Source: Methylophilus sp. TWE2
GTDB taxonomy: Bacteria; Pseudomonadota; Gammaproteobacteria; Burkholderiales; Methylophilaceae
Length of the DNA: 64,000 nt
NCBI RefSeq assembly: GCF_001183865.1
Contig: NZ_CP012020.1
Span: 1,798,001 to 1,862,000, forward strand
Reading direction: 5' to 3'
Shown here: piece by piece, positions 46,502 to 55,359 of the stretch
Position numbering within the stretch: the stretch's first letter is position 1
How the letters are laid out: each line of letters begins with the position of its first letter
Translations under genes and position numbers: made by a program
Notes under the pieces: model-generated
The model's database searches: none
What the model was told of the DNA's origin: nothing
What the model saw: the letters and a program-made list of their open reading frames with translations, nothing else

Positions 46502-47275
46502 TTAAATAACAAAGCTTTGCGCCAGCGAACCCAGTATCAGTTGCCAGCCATCCACCAGTACAAACAGCATGAGTTTGAATGGCAAAGACACAATAGACGG
46601 TGACATCATCATCATGCCCATAGCCATCAGGATACTAGCCACCACCATATCGATAATCAAGAATGGGATGTAAATGGCGAAACCAATCTGGAAGGCCGTT
46701 TTCAACTCACTGGTCATAAATGCCGGTACCAGTATCCTGAGCGGTACGTCTTCTGGCGTCTGGATAGCTTCTGTATGCGCCATATTGGCAAACATGGCCA
46801 GGTCACTCTCACGCGTTTGCTTGAGCATAAAGCCTTTCAAAGGCAATACACCGCGCTGCAAAGCTTCCTGCATGGTGATTTTGCTTTCTGACAATGGCTG
46901 GTAGGCGTCGGTATAAATCCTGTCGAAGACCGGCCCCATGACAAAAAAAGTAATGAACAGCGCCAAACCAATCAATACCTGGTTGGATGGCGCAGACTGC
47001 GTTCCCAAGGCTTGGCGCAATAAGGACAGTACAATGACGATTCTGGTAAACCCCGTCATCATCAGCATGGCTGCCGGGATAAAGGTCAGCGAAGTGAGAA
47101 GGATCAGTGTTTGCAGGCTCAGTGTATAGTCCTGGCCTCCGCCAGGTGCAGGGGTCACTGTGCCAATAGGCAAGCCCTCTGCCGCCCAGGATAATCCTGG
47201 CAGAGCCCACAACAGCCCCACTGGCAGCAACACAGAAAAAATAGACTTTACAACTGAAAATACCCGCATGTACAT
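46502..47275 (-). CDS. fliP: Flagellar export gate protein FliP
   Basis: FliP is the main export-gate subunit of the inner membrane. The protein shows a signal peptide ([27 protein letters not shown]), then the motif [22 protein letters not shown] and the C-terminal [20 protein letters not shown], both diagnostic. I start at the ATG at 47275, behind a GGGTG site; the open frame runs to 47329, which would put 18 polar residues before the signal peptide. A second ATG at 47269 is also possible. Confidence 0.92.
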   Translation of the reverse strand: MYMRVFSVVKSIFSVLLPVGLLWALPGLSWAAEGLPIGTVTPAPGGGQDYTLSLQTLILLTSLTFIPAAMLMMTGFTRIVIVLSLLRQALGTQSAPSNQVLIGLALFITFFVMGPVFDRIYTDAYQPLSESKITMQEALQRGVLPLKGFMLKQTRESDLAMFANMAHTEAIQTPEDVPLRILVPAFMTSELKTAFQIGFAIYIPFLIIDMVVASILMAMGMMMMSPSIVSLPFKLMLFVLVDGWQLILGSLAQSFVI

Positions 47276-47385
47276 GGCACCCGAAACTTGCTTGTCCCTG
47301 GCGTGTAATGCCTGGCACAAGTCCATCAATAAGTAGGGTTATGGTACGCCAGCGCTGGTAAAATCAAAGGTCGGAAATGAACGAC

Positions 47386-47901
47386 TCAAGACTTGTTTTT
47401 GAGGGATTTGACGGTTTGTTGCACCGTGGCCTGCATGGCCTGTTGTAAACGTACAGCAAAAGAAGCATTCGGATCTACCCCATGGGAGGATGTTGCGTTC
47501 GCGCCCTCCTCTGCTGGCGTTTCAGTGATCACTGGGTCCACCTCGCCCAGGGCCGTCATTTGCCCGGCATTGATGCCAACCACTAGCCAGCGACCTGCTA
47601 CTTCCAGGACAACAACACGTTCCCTTGGGCCTAACTGCAAGCCACCGACCTGTTTGATCACGCCACGATGGGCCATGTTTTGTCCTGGCATGACGCGTCT
47701 TAACAGCCATGCGATGGCGGCAATCACCAACAAGACGATTACGGTGCCAAATACCATGCGCCCCAAGCTATCACCGGTACTAGGGACGGCAGATGCCGTC
47801 GTTGCAGGCACAGCTGCGTACGCCACTCCAGTGGTCATCATGCTGCCCATCCAGGCGAGTAACAGCTTGCTGCAATACTTCATGGCACGATTATCAGACA
47901 T
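47386..47901 (-). CDS. fliO: Flagellar biosynthesis protein FliO
   Basis: FliO is an accessory membrane protein needed for FliP complex assembly. The 171-residue protein has a signal-like N terminus, one strong helix (GTVIVLLVIAAIAWLLRRVM) near residue 53 and the QLGPRERVVVLEVAGRWLVVGI pattern typical of FliO. The start at 47901 gives six polar residues before the hydrophobic region; the ATG at 47883 is a credible alternative. It lies between fliN and fliP as in most flagellar operons. Confidence 0.88.
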   Translation of the reverse strand: MSDNRAMKYCSKLLLAWMGSMMTTGVAYAAVPATTASAVPSTGDSLGRMVFGTVIVLLVIAAIAWLLRRVMPGQNMAHRGVIKQVGGLQLGPRERVVVLEVAGRWLVVGINAGQMTALGEVDPVITETPAEEGANATSSHGVDPNASFAVRLQQAMQATVQQTVKSLKNKS

Positions 47902-47905
47902 CCAG

Positions 47906-48391
47906 TTAACGGTTCAGTTTGCGGATACGTTCGGCCGGCGTGATGATATCGGTCAAGCGGATACCAAACTTGTCGTTCACCACGACCACTTCACCCTGGG
48001 CGATCAGGCAGCCGTTCACGAGTACATCCATAGGCTCGCCCGCCATGCCGTCCAGCTCAACCACCGAACCCTGTGCCAGTTGCAACAGGTTCTTGATCGA
48101 GATCTTGGTACGACCCAGCTCTACCGTCAACTGTACCGGGATATCCAGGATGAAATCAATATCATTCTGCGTCCCTTCCAGTTTATTGTTAGCGCTAAAC
48201 TCGTTAAATACCGCGGTCTTGCTGGTTTGTTCCTGTAGCGCTGAAGACTCAGCCTGGGTCTGTTCGGCTAATGCCGCCCCCCAGTCATCTTCTGCAATCG
48301 TCTGTACATCACCGGGATCAGATACTCCCATGGCAGCCATCGCTGCATCCATATCCTCATCAGCACTATTCGTGGCGGGATCCATAGCCAT
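47906..48391 (-). CDS. fliN: Flagellar motor switch protein FliN
   Basis: FliN is the C-ring subunit that, with FliM and FliG, forms the switch. The 161-residue protein has an acidic N-terminal linker and the C-terminal SpoA domain: DFILDIPVQLTVELGRTKI, ELDGMAGEPMDVLVNGCLIAQGEVVVVNDKFGIRL, read here in short parts. The start overlaps the fliM stop. The protein is longer than the 137 residues of E. coli FliN because of the N-terminal linker. Confidence 0.94.
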   Translation of the reverse strand: MAMDPATNSADEDMDAAMAAMGVSDPGDVQTIAEDDWGAALAEQTQAESSALQEQTSKTAVFNEFSANNKLEGTQNDIDFILDIPVQLTVELGRTKISIKNLLQLAQGSVVELDGMAGEPMDVLVNGCLIAQGEVVVVNDKFGIRLTDIITPAERIRKLNR

Positions 48392-49392
48392 TATGACTCT
48401 CCTTGCAATTGCTCCTGACTACCGTCAGCGCGAATTAACTTTTCAACCTTGAGGGCATATTGCCCGTTAAACACTCCATAACGACATTCCATGACCGGAA
48501 TGTTGTCAATCTGTCCTTCTATCGTGTCACTGATATTAATCGGTAACACATCGCCTTCTTTCAGCTCCAGCAAATCTGCCACGGTCATCTTGCGTTTCGC
48601 CAGGTTTGCCACAATTTCCACTTCTGCTGCCTGTATCTGTTGCGTCATTAGCTTGACCCAGCGCTTGTCGCCACCCAGATTTTCACCTTGCAGTGGTGAT
48701 GTCAGCAGGTCCTTGATCGGCTCGACCATGGAATAAGGCACGCAGAAATGCATTTCACCGCTATTGGGTCCCAACTCAATATTGAAGGTAATCGCGACGA
48801 CCACTTCGTTAGGCGTGGCAATATTGGCAAATTGCGTATTCATTTCAGAACGCAGGTATTCGAACTTGACTGGATAGACCGGTGCCCAGGCTTTTTCATA
48901 CGACTCGAACATGATATTCAGGATACGCTGGATAATGCGCTGCTCAGTGGCCGTAAAATCACGACCTTCGACACGGGTATGAAAGCGGCCATCGCCCCCA
49001 AACATGTTATCTACGACCAGGAACACCAGTGTTGGATCAAGCACCAGAACGCCTGTTCCCCGCAAAGGGTTCATATGAATGAGGTTCAGGTTGGTAGGTA
49101 CCACCAGGTTACGGATGAAATCCGTATATTTGATGATCCGTACCGGGCCGACCGACACCTCTACCGTCCGGCGCAAAAAATTGAACAGCTCTACGCGCAA
49201 TAACCGTGCATATCGCTCATTGATCATTTCCAGCGTGGCCATCCGGCCGCGCACAATCCGCTCTTGGGTCGCCAGGTTATAAGTACGTACGCCGGACTCG
49301 TCCTTGCCAGACGAATCACTTTCGTCATCCCCCTCAACACCTTTGAGCAGGGCATCAATTTCGTCTTGAGATAGGAACTTGTCAGCTGACAT
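48391..49392 (-). CDS. fliM: Flagellar motor switch protein FliM
   Basis: FliM is the C-ring protein that binds phosphorylated CheY. The 333-residue protein starts with the CheY-binding peptide LSQDEIDALLKG near residue 7, has the central GGGGR-type motif (VDNMFGGDGRF) and a C-terminal SpoA domain. The conserved CheY-binding peptide shows that the motor is meant to respond to chemotaxis signals, although no che gene is in the window. It lies 32 bases after fliL. Confidence 0.95.
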   Translation of the reverse strand: MSADKFLSQDEIDALLKGVEGDDESDSSGKDESGVRTYNLATQERIVRGRMATLEMINERYARLLRVELFNFLRRTVEVSVGPVRIIKYTDFIRNLVVPTNLNLIHMNPLRGTGVLVLDPTLVFLVVDNMFGGDGRFHTRVEGRDFTATEQRIIQRILNIMFESYEKAWAPVYPVKFEYLRSEMNTQFANIATPNEVVVAITFNIELGPNSGEMHFCVPYSMVEPIKDLLTSPLQGENLGGDKRWVKLMTQQIQAAEVEIVANLAKRKMTVADLLELKEGDVLPINISDTIEGQIDNIPVMECRYGVFNGQYALKVEKLIRADGSQEQLQGES

Positions 49393-49424
49393 AATGATTC
49401 ACTTTAAACAACAGGCTTATACCA

Positions 49425-50012
49425 TTACTGGATCACGAATGAGGTAAACAATACTTGGGTCACTTTAACCGGTTTGCCATGTGCGGCGAGCGGCTTTTTG
49501 AGTTCGGCCAGCAACTCTTCACTCAGTTGAGTCTTACCTTCCGGCGTAGAAATATCGGAGGCTTTTTTACTGGTTAACAGTAACAACACACGGTTACGCA
49601 ACGCGGGCATCTGGGCTTTCATTTTTTCAGCCAGCTCGGCACCTTTGACTTCTATTGTCAAATCCAGCTGCAAGAACTTGTCATCCGGGTCGGGTAACAG
49701 GTTCACGGTAAATGTTTCAAACTGCACATACGTCGGCGCCGTTTTAGGGTCAGCATGACCACCAGCCTCTTCAGGTGCCTCTTCTGCCTCTTCTTCACTC
49801 ACCGCTTCGTCTTCTGCGCCTTCGGCTTTTTCGGCCTTATCGCCATGTTTATCCTTGGCTTGATGCGCCTCCGGCTTTTTCATCAGGAAATAAGCAGCAG
49901 CACCGCCACCAGCAGCCAACGCCAGTACAACGGCCAATATCACGATCAATTTCTTCTTGGATTTAGGCGCCGCCTCTGCTGCGCCTTCTGCTTTTGCTGG
50001 TTCTTGAGCCAT
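49425..50012 (-). CDS. fliL: Flagellar basal body-associated protein FliL
   Basis: FliL binds near the stator and supports motor torque. The protein (195 residues) has one membrane helix (KLIVILAVVLALAAGGGAAAYFL, near residues 22-44), a charged Glu/Ala-rich linker and the C-terminal periplasmic domain with VQFETFTVNLLPDPDDKFLQLDL. An AAAGG ribosome site precedes the ATG. Its leader carries the 35-bp motif also found before fliF, so fliL may start its own transcript. Confidence 0.92.
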   Translation of the reverse strand: MAQEPAKAEGAAEAAPKSKKKLIVILAVVLALAAGGGAAAYFLMKKPEAHQAKDKHGDKAEKAEGAEDEAVSEEEAEEAPEEAGGHADPKTAPTYVQFETFTVNLLPDPDDKFLQLDLTIEVKGAELAEKMKAQMPALRNRVLLLLTSKKASDISTPEGKTQLSEELLAELKKPLAAHGKPVKVTQVLFTSFVIQ

Positions 50013-50054
50013 GACACAAACCTTTCTTACGTAAAACTTTAAGTGTTTATGATG

Positions 50055-50089
50055 ACATTATGCGCAACACTGCGTGGTGGAGATTGCCA
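50055..50089 (-). promoter_or_regulatory. Shared two-part motif in front of fliL
   Basis: On the minus strand, TGGCAAT is followed after 17 bases by GCGCATAATGT. The same two parts with the same spacing occur before fliF (57184-57218). The right part contains CATAAT, a possible -10 box, and ends 43 bases before the fliL ATG. It is probably a promoter with a regulator site, but the factor is unknown. Confidence 0.6.
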
Positions 50090-50178
50090 GATAAAAGGGT
50101 TAAATCGGCGCTTAATCTGGATTTACGGCAGGCCGGCTTGCGATGCGCTTGCCGACCCTGGGTATTTGATGGGGTGCG

Positions 50179-51573
50179 TTAGACGAAAGTATCAACCAGG
50201 CCGCGTGCAACCGTCGTTTTCACGGCTGTTTGAAGGGCTGCACCGTCTGGCTCACCCGTGGTGCCTAAAGACGACGGGCCGCCCTGGCGTGTGGTTTGCT
50301 GCTCAAAATGCTGCTGTGCCTGTTGACCATCACCGACAAAGGTTTGGCCTAACTGCAAGCCTTGTGACTGCATGCGGTCACGTAAATCCTGCATGCCATC
50401 TTCAAGCGCCTGACGCACTAATGGGTTATCAGTAATAAAACTGGTGTTGACGGACTGGTTATCCACTTTAAGCACGACCTGGATAGGTCCCAGGTCAGGG
50501 GGAGACAAGGTCAGGCTGGCCACATCATCGCCACTGCCTACCATATTCATGACATGCTGGTTCATGGCCGTTTGCCAACGCTCATTGCCAAATGGAACTG
50601 CCATTTGCGACATGGCCACCTGCGTGGTTTGGGCAATCCCCGCCGCATTCAACCATGAACTATTAGGTAACGCTTGCGCGACTGGCTGTGATGCCAGATT
50701 CAAAAGGTCTGCCGACACCTCTGTGCCGCGTCCCTCTTTGATTGCAAAGGCCGCAGCGCCGGTTTCCCGGCTAGTGTCAGCCATCAACTTGGCATTCACC
50801 AAGGTTTCTGGCAAAACAGCGTCTTTTCCTGTAGAAGCCTGTGGCGTATCACTCAACACCTGCTTGAAGTCCATGCCTTTATCCTCTGCTGTGGTGTGCA
50901 CGGCAGGTCCGGCTGGCAGAGGGGTTGTGGATGCTTTCTCCATAGACTCAGCGGTCTGTGGCAAAGTATTGGTGGTGACCGTCTCAGGGAGGAGTTGCTT
51001 GTCAATCGTAGCCACACTAGCAACTTCTGCTGCGGCATCCTCTACCAATGCTACCTTTGGTTGTGTCTCCGCTGGCGCAGATGGACGCATGGCAATCATG
51101 GTTTGCATCCACGGCGAAATGCCGGCTGGGGGCTGGTCATTAGCCGCCAGCTCTGCGAGCAAGCGTTTCTTGCGTTCCTGCGGTGTTTCAGTCACGGCCG
51201 CGGTATCTTTCAATACCTCGGTTTCTGTCTGTGCCGGAACACTCTCTGTCGGGGCTGCTGTTTCAGCAGGCTTTTGCTCGTCCTGTTTACTAGAGGATGC
51301 TTTTGGGGTATCCGCGTCGTTCTTGACAGTATGACTATTGTTGGATGGCTGGGAGGATGGTGGTGTTTTGTCTGCTGCAGTCGCTTTGGGAGTTTCCGCT
51401 TTGCTAGAAACCGGGATGACTGGTTTGCTGCTTTTCTGCATCTGCTTGCGCAACGCCTGGGCAAATTCATCGGAGCCACTATTTTGTGGTTCCTGTAATG
51501 CCTGGCTGGCAGATGCGGTCTTGACGGCATCTGCCCCTGTATTCAGTAAAGCAGCTGAATTTAAAAACGCCAT
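50179..51573 (-). CDS. fliK: Flagellar hook-length control protein FliK
   Basis: FliK measures hook length and switches the export specificity. The 464-residue protein has a long low-complexity Ala/Ser/Thr/Pro/Lys-rich N-terminal ruler and a folded C-terminal Flg_hook domain near residues 340-440, with ASLTLSPPDLGPIQVVLKVDNQ and DLRDRMQSQGLQLGQTFV patterns. It follows fliJ by 24 bases and is followed after a 166-base gap by fliL. A second FliK-like protein is encoded at 58034-59167. Confidence 0.88.
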   Translation of the reverse strand: MAFLNSAALLNTGADAVKTASASQALQEPQNSGSDEFAQALRKQMQKSSKPVIPVSSKAETPKATAADKTPPSSQPSNNSHTVKNDADTPKASSSKQDEQKPAETAAPTESVPAQTETEVLKDTAAVTETPQERKKRLLAELAANDQPPAGISPWMQTMIAMRPSAPAETQPKVALVEDAAAEVASVATIDKQLLPETVTTNTLPQTAESMEKASTTPLPAGPAVHTTAEDKGMDFKQVLSDTPQASTGKDAVLPETLVNAKLMADTSRETGAAAFAIKEGRGTEVSADLLNLASQPVAQALPNSSWLNAAGIAQTTQVAMSQMAVPFGNERWQTAMNQHVMNMVGSGDDVASLTLSPPDLGPIQVVLKVDNQSVNTSFITDNPLVRQALEDGMQDLRDRMQSQGLQLGQTFVGDGQQAQQHFEQQTTRQGGPSSLGTTGEPDGAALQTAVKTTVARGLVDTFV

Positions 51574-51597
51574 ATGACTCTCCCGGACTCTCTCTGT

Positions 51598-52044
51598 TTA
51601 CAGACGTGACCGTTTGGCACGACTGGCAAACTCATCCATCATTTTCTGGTCACGCTTGTTTTCTGCTTTCGCCTGCAAGGTTTCTGCACGCGTGATCAGG
51701 ACTTCAAAAGATTTTTGTTTGCGCTGTTTTTCCTGCAATAGCTGTCGTTTGTGCTGCACATTCGCCTGGCACTGTTCGATTTGAGCATTTTGACTCCTTA
51801 CCGCCAATTCCAATTGCGAGAAAAAGCCCTGAAAATTGCGGTATAAATCTGCTTTGAGTCCTTTTTGTGCGGCTGACTGCCATTGTTGCTGGTATTCCTG
51901 CTGATATTGTTCCAGCATGGTACGCTGCTGCTCAGCCTGTTCCAGCTGCTGCATGGCCTGCGCCAATATTTGCATGGCCGTTTCCACTTCATCTGCAGCC
52001 AGCTGGTTCAGCAAAGCCAGCGTTTGGGTAGACTGTTTTGCCAT
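51598..52044 (-). CDS. fliJ: Flagellar export protein FliJ
   Basis: FliJ is a soluble coiled-coil subunit of the export ATPase complex with FliI and FliH. The 148-residue protein is almost wholly helical, Gln-, Glu- and Lys-rich (LAQAMQQLEQAEQQRTMLEQ type repeats), as expected. It lies 15 bases after fliI and before fliK, the usual order. Confidence 0.88.
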   Translation of the reverse strand: MAKQSTQTLALLNQLAADEVETAMQILAQAMQQLEQAEQQRTMLEQYQQEYQQQWQSAAQKGLKADLYRNFQGFFSQLELAVRSQNAQIEQCQANVQHKRQLLQEKQRKQKSFEVLITRAETLQAKAENKRDQKMMDEFASRAKRSRL

Positions 52045-52059
52045 AAAATACAGCTCACG

Positions 52060-53610
52060 CTAGGCAATTGTGTTGGCCAGTTGCTGCAAGCTCTCTTGCA
52101 TATAGGCACACTCATCAATATCTTGCTGTAAAAACGCATTGATCTGGTCGCGCTTGTGAATGGCGATATCCAGCATGGGATCAGACCCTGGCTGGTAAGC
52201 CCCGACAGCAATTAAATCCTGGTTGCGTAAATAGCGTGAATAAAGCTGTTTGAGTAATCTCGCCGCCTGCTGGTGCTCTTTACTGGTGATATTGTGCATG
52301 GCGCGGCTGATCGATTGCTCAATATCAATCGCGGGATAATGTCCACTTTCTGCCAGGTTACGATTCAGTACAATATGACCATCCAGGATCGCACGCGCCG
52401 AATCGGCAATCGGATCCTGCTGGTCATCGCCTTCGGTCAGCACGGTATAAAAAGCGGTAATAGAACCCTCGCCCCTGGCACCATTCCCGGTACGTTCCAC
52501 CAGTGCCGGCAATTTGGCAAAGACTGATGGAGGATAACCTTTGGTCGCTGGCGGCTCGCCAATTGCCAGGGCGATTTCACGTTGCGCCATGGCATAACGG
52601 GTCAACGAATCCATGATCAGCAATACGTTTTTACCCTGCTGGCGAAAACGTTCAGCGATCGCCGTCGCATAATTTGCCCCCTGCAAACGCATCAGCGCAG
52701 ACACATCTGCCGGTGCGGCAACCACCACGGATCTAGCCAGGCCTTCAGGGCCCAAAATCTGTTCAATAAACTCCTGGACTTCACGGCCCCGTTCACCAAT
52801 CAGACCCACCACGATCACATCTGCCGTCGTATAGCGGGCCATCATGCCCAGCAATACGCTCTTACCGACACCGGAACCGGCAAACAAGCCCAGACGCTGA
52901 CCACGGCCAACGGTGAGCATGGCATTGATAGCGCGCACGCCCACATCTAAGGTATCTTCGATTGGGGCACGCATAAGAGGATTAATCACGCGGCCATTCA
53001 ATGGCGCGGTCACTTCGGTTGAAATCGGGCCCAGGCTATCAAGCGGGTTGCCAGCAGCGTCTACCACACGGCCGAGCAAGCCATCACCCACAGGGAAATG
53101 ACGTGCACGGTCTTGTGCACGGCGACGCGGCGGGCGGCCAAATTGCGGTTTGGGTAAAGTCTCCGTCACTTCCATGCTGAAGACTTTGGCACCTGGGGTC
53201 ACGCCATCGACGGCAGTTTGTGGCATCAGCAGCAAGTTTTCACCATCAAAACCAACCACCTCGGCTTCTACACGCCCACCATCTTGCAAAGGAATATAAC
53301 AAGCTCCGCCAATCGGCATCTTAATGCCGGTGGCCACCATCACCAGGCCAGTAACTTTCACGATACGTCCGGCCACCTCCAGGGGTTCCACCAGGTTAAT
53401 CAGCTCGGTACAGTCTTTAAGGTAACTTTGCCAACGCTGGTTATGTATATTGTCCTGCGCTACGCGCTTAGCCTCGGCCATCAGCACCTGAGCTAAATCT
53501 ATCACGGCTTCTGTCGTTGGCTTTGGCTCATCGGCAACCAATGGCGTGACATCGTCACCGCGTGCTTGGCTGAGGGGATTAGTGATATCTTGTTCGGTAG
53601 TTGATGTCAT
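52060..53610 (-). CDS. fliI: Flagellum-specific ATPase FliI
   Basis: FliI is the ATPase that loads substrates into the flagellar export gate. The 516-residue protein is an F1-beta-like AAA ATPase with Walker [16 protein letters not shown], Walker [22 protein letters not shown] and the conserved [13 protein letters not shown] start at ATG 53610; the open frame reaches a TTG at 53622. The N terminus is somewhat longer than in E. coli FliI, with a Thr/Glu-rich extension. Confidence 0.94.
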   Translation of the reverse strand: MTSTTEQDITNPLSQARGDDVTPLVADEPKPTTEAVIDLAQVLMAEAKRVAQDNIHNQRWQSYLKDCTELINLVEPLEVAGRIVKVTGLVMVATGIKMPIGGACYIPLQDGGRVEAEVVGFDGENLLLMPQTAVDGVTPGAKVFSMEVTETLPKPQFGRPPRRRAQDRARHFPVGDGLLGRVVDAAGNPLDSLGPISTEVTAPLNGRVINPLMRAPIEDTLDVGVRAINAMLTVGRGQRLGLFAGSGVGKSVLLGMMARYTTADVIVVGLIGERGREVQEFIEQILGPEGLARSVVVAAPADVSALMRLQGANYATAIAERFRQQGKNVLLIMDSLTRYAMAQREIALAIGEPPATKGYPPSVFAKLPALVERTGNGARGEGSITAFYTVLTEGDDQQDPIADSARAILDGHIVLNRNLAESGHYPAIDIEQSISRAMHNITSKEHQQAARLLKQLYSRYLRNQDLIAVGAYQPGSDPMLDIAIHKRDQINAFLQQDIDECAYMQESLQQLANTIA

Positions 53611-53664
53611 AACTTGGATCAATCGCTATTCTGACTCTCTGGCGTGATTATGGGTGATCATCGA

Positions 53665-54333
53665 CTACTCAGTGCTATTCAATGGTTTGTGCCAGTCGTC
53701 AAAACGCGATAAGCCCTGCACCAGTCGTTTCCATCGCATCTCATTCGTCGCATCAATCTGGTTCTCTGCAGTTTCTACCAGACAGCCACCACGTTCAATC
53801 TGGGCATCTTCCACCAATTGCCAGCCCTGCTCCCGCAGTTCTTCACCGATATGGCTGCGCAATACTTTGGCATCTTCGTGATTCACAATAATTCTGGCAG
53901 GCTGTTTGACCTGTGGCAGGTAATGCATGGCATCGAGTACGACAGGAATGACAGCTTGCGGATCTGCCTGCAGTTTGGTTTTCATCATGGCCTTGGCCAG
54001 ATCCAAGGCCAGGCTTAAGACAGATTCAGCAATATTCACATCCTGCATGGCCAGGGCCTGCTGGAAATTGGCTGACATTTGCAACAGCTGTGTCCGCTCT
54101 GCGTCTAATTGCTTTTCAGCGCGCCCCATGCCATCGACATAACCGGTTTTAAAGCCTTCTTCATAAGCTTCCTGACGGACTTGCTTGAGAATCTGACTGA
54201 CTGTGCGCGCATTTTCCTCTGCCTGTGCACGATCGCGTTTAACACGTTCACTGGAATCAGAGTCATCAAAGCTGGCCATCTCCCAGCGCTGGTAAGCACT
54301 CATTTGCTCTTTTGGAATTGCAGAAGCTACCAT
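53665..54333 (-). CDS. fliH: Flagellar assembly protein FliH
   Basis: FliH is the regulator and stalk of the export ATPase. The 222-residue protein has an N-terminal charged region, a long helical middle (RDRAQAEENARTVSQILKQV and EEGFKTGYVDGMGRAEKQL) and a C-terminal domain with ILVVDAMHYLP-like PVVLDAMHYLPQ and EDAQIERGGCLVET that is typical of FliH/YscL. It stands between fliG and fliI. Confidence 0.9.
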   Translation of the reverse strand: MVASAIPKEQMSAYQRWEMASFDDSDSSERVKRDRAQAEENARTVSQILKQVRQEAYEEGFKTGYVDGMGRAEKQLDAERTQLLQMSANFQQALAMQDVNIAESVLSLALDLAKAMMKTKLQADPQAVIPVVLDAMHYLPQVKQPARIIVNHEDAKVLRSHIGEELREQGWQLVEDAQIERGGCLVETAENQIDATNEMRWKRLVQGLSRFDDWHKPLNSTE

Positions 54334-54357
54334 ATGACACTTTCCTGACTGAATGCT

Positions 54358-55356
54358 TTAAACATATTGTTCGCTGTCACCTTTGCCTGCCAGCATGATC
54401 TGGCCTTCATCAGCGAGGCGACGTACAATTTGCAGAATTTGTTTTTGCTGTCCTTCGACTTCTGACAGCTTGACCGGACCGCGGCTTTCGAGATCTTCAC
54501 GCATCATGTCAGCCGCACGGGAAGACATATTGCGGAAGAATTTTTCCTTCATCTCGTCTGAGGTGCCTTTCAGGGCCACAATCAACATATCGGACTGTAC
54601 TTCACGCAACAACACCTGTATGCCTCTGTCGTCAATTTCCATGATGTTGTCAAACACAAACATCTGGTCCATGATTTGCTGGGCCATGCCATCATCGTAG
54701 CTTTTGAGGCCGTCCATCAACTTGGCTTCATGTTCGCCGCTGATGAAGTTCATGATCTCGGCCGCTGTTTTCACGCCGCCAATGGCCTGGCGCTTGATAT
54801 TGTCATTCCCCGCCAGCATTTTGAGCATGCCTTCATTGAGTTCGCGCAGGGCTGTCGGCTTGATACTATCCAGGGTGGCGATACGTAAAATCACATCCTG
54901 GCGCAGACGCTCAGTAAAGTGTCCCAGAATTTCTGCAGACTGCTCAGGTTCCAGGTGCGACAGGATGGTCGCGATAATCTGCGGATGTTCATTCTTGATA
55001 AAGTCCGCCACACTGAACGCATCCATCCACTTCAGGCTTTCAATACCGGCTGCATCCTGCGATTGTGGAATACGGTTCAACAAGTTAGAGGCTTTATCAT
55101 CGCCAAAGGCTTTAATCAGTACCGAGCGGATATAGCTGTCTGAATCCAGGCCAAAATCGCTGCTGCTGGCAAAGTCCACCATGAACTTCTCCAGCACCTC
55201 TTCCACTTCTTCACGAGGCACGGGCTTCATGGACGCCATGACGATGCCCAGGCGTTGTACCTCTTTAGGCGTCAAATGCTTCATGACCTCGGCGGCTTCA
55301 TCTTCACCGAGCGCCAGCATTAGAATTGCACTTCTGTTTAATCCCTGGTCGCTCAT
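54358..55356 (-). CDS. fliG: Flagellar motor switch protein FliG
   Basis: FliG is the rotor subunit that meets the stator and FliF. The 332-residue protein has the N-terminal domain (SAILMLALGEDEAAEVMKHL), the middle domain EHPQ motif (NEHPQIIATILSHL) and a C-terminal domain with charged residues of the torque helix (MREDLESRGPVKLSEVEGQQKQ). Size is typical. It follows fliF by three bases. Confidence 0.95.
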   Translation of the reverse strand: MSDQGLNRSAILMLALGEDEAAEVMKHLTPKEVQRLGIVMASMKPVPREEVEEVLEKFMVDFASSSDFGLDSDSYIRSVLIKAFGDDKASNLLNRIPQSQDAAGIESLKWMDAFSVADFIKNEHPQIIATILSHLEPEQSAEILGHFTERLRQDVILRIATLDSIKPTALRELNEGMLKMLAGNDNIKRQAIGGVKTAAEIMNFISGEHEAKLMDGLKSYDDGMAQQIMDQMFVFDNIMEIDDRGIQVLLREVQSDMLIVALKGTSDEMKEKFFRNMSSRAADMMREDLESRGPVKLSEVEGQQKQILQIVRRLADEGQIMLAGKGDSEQYV

Positions 55357-55359
55357 GCG

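Noticed and set aside
47393..48238. Plus-strand open frame of 281 codons opposite fliO and fliN
   Set aside because: It crosses two well supported genes and shows no domain; a shadow frame.
50444..51334. Long plus-strand open frame of 296 codons opposite fliK
   Set aside because: It is the antisense of a low-complexity part of fliK, has no known motif, and the fliK frame is supported by context.
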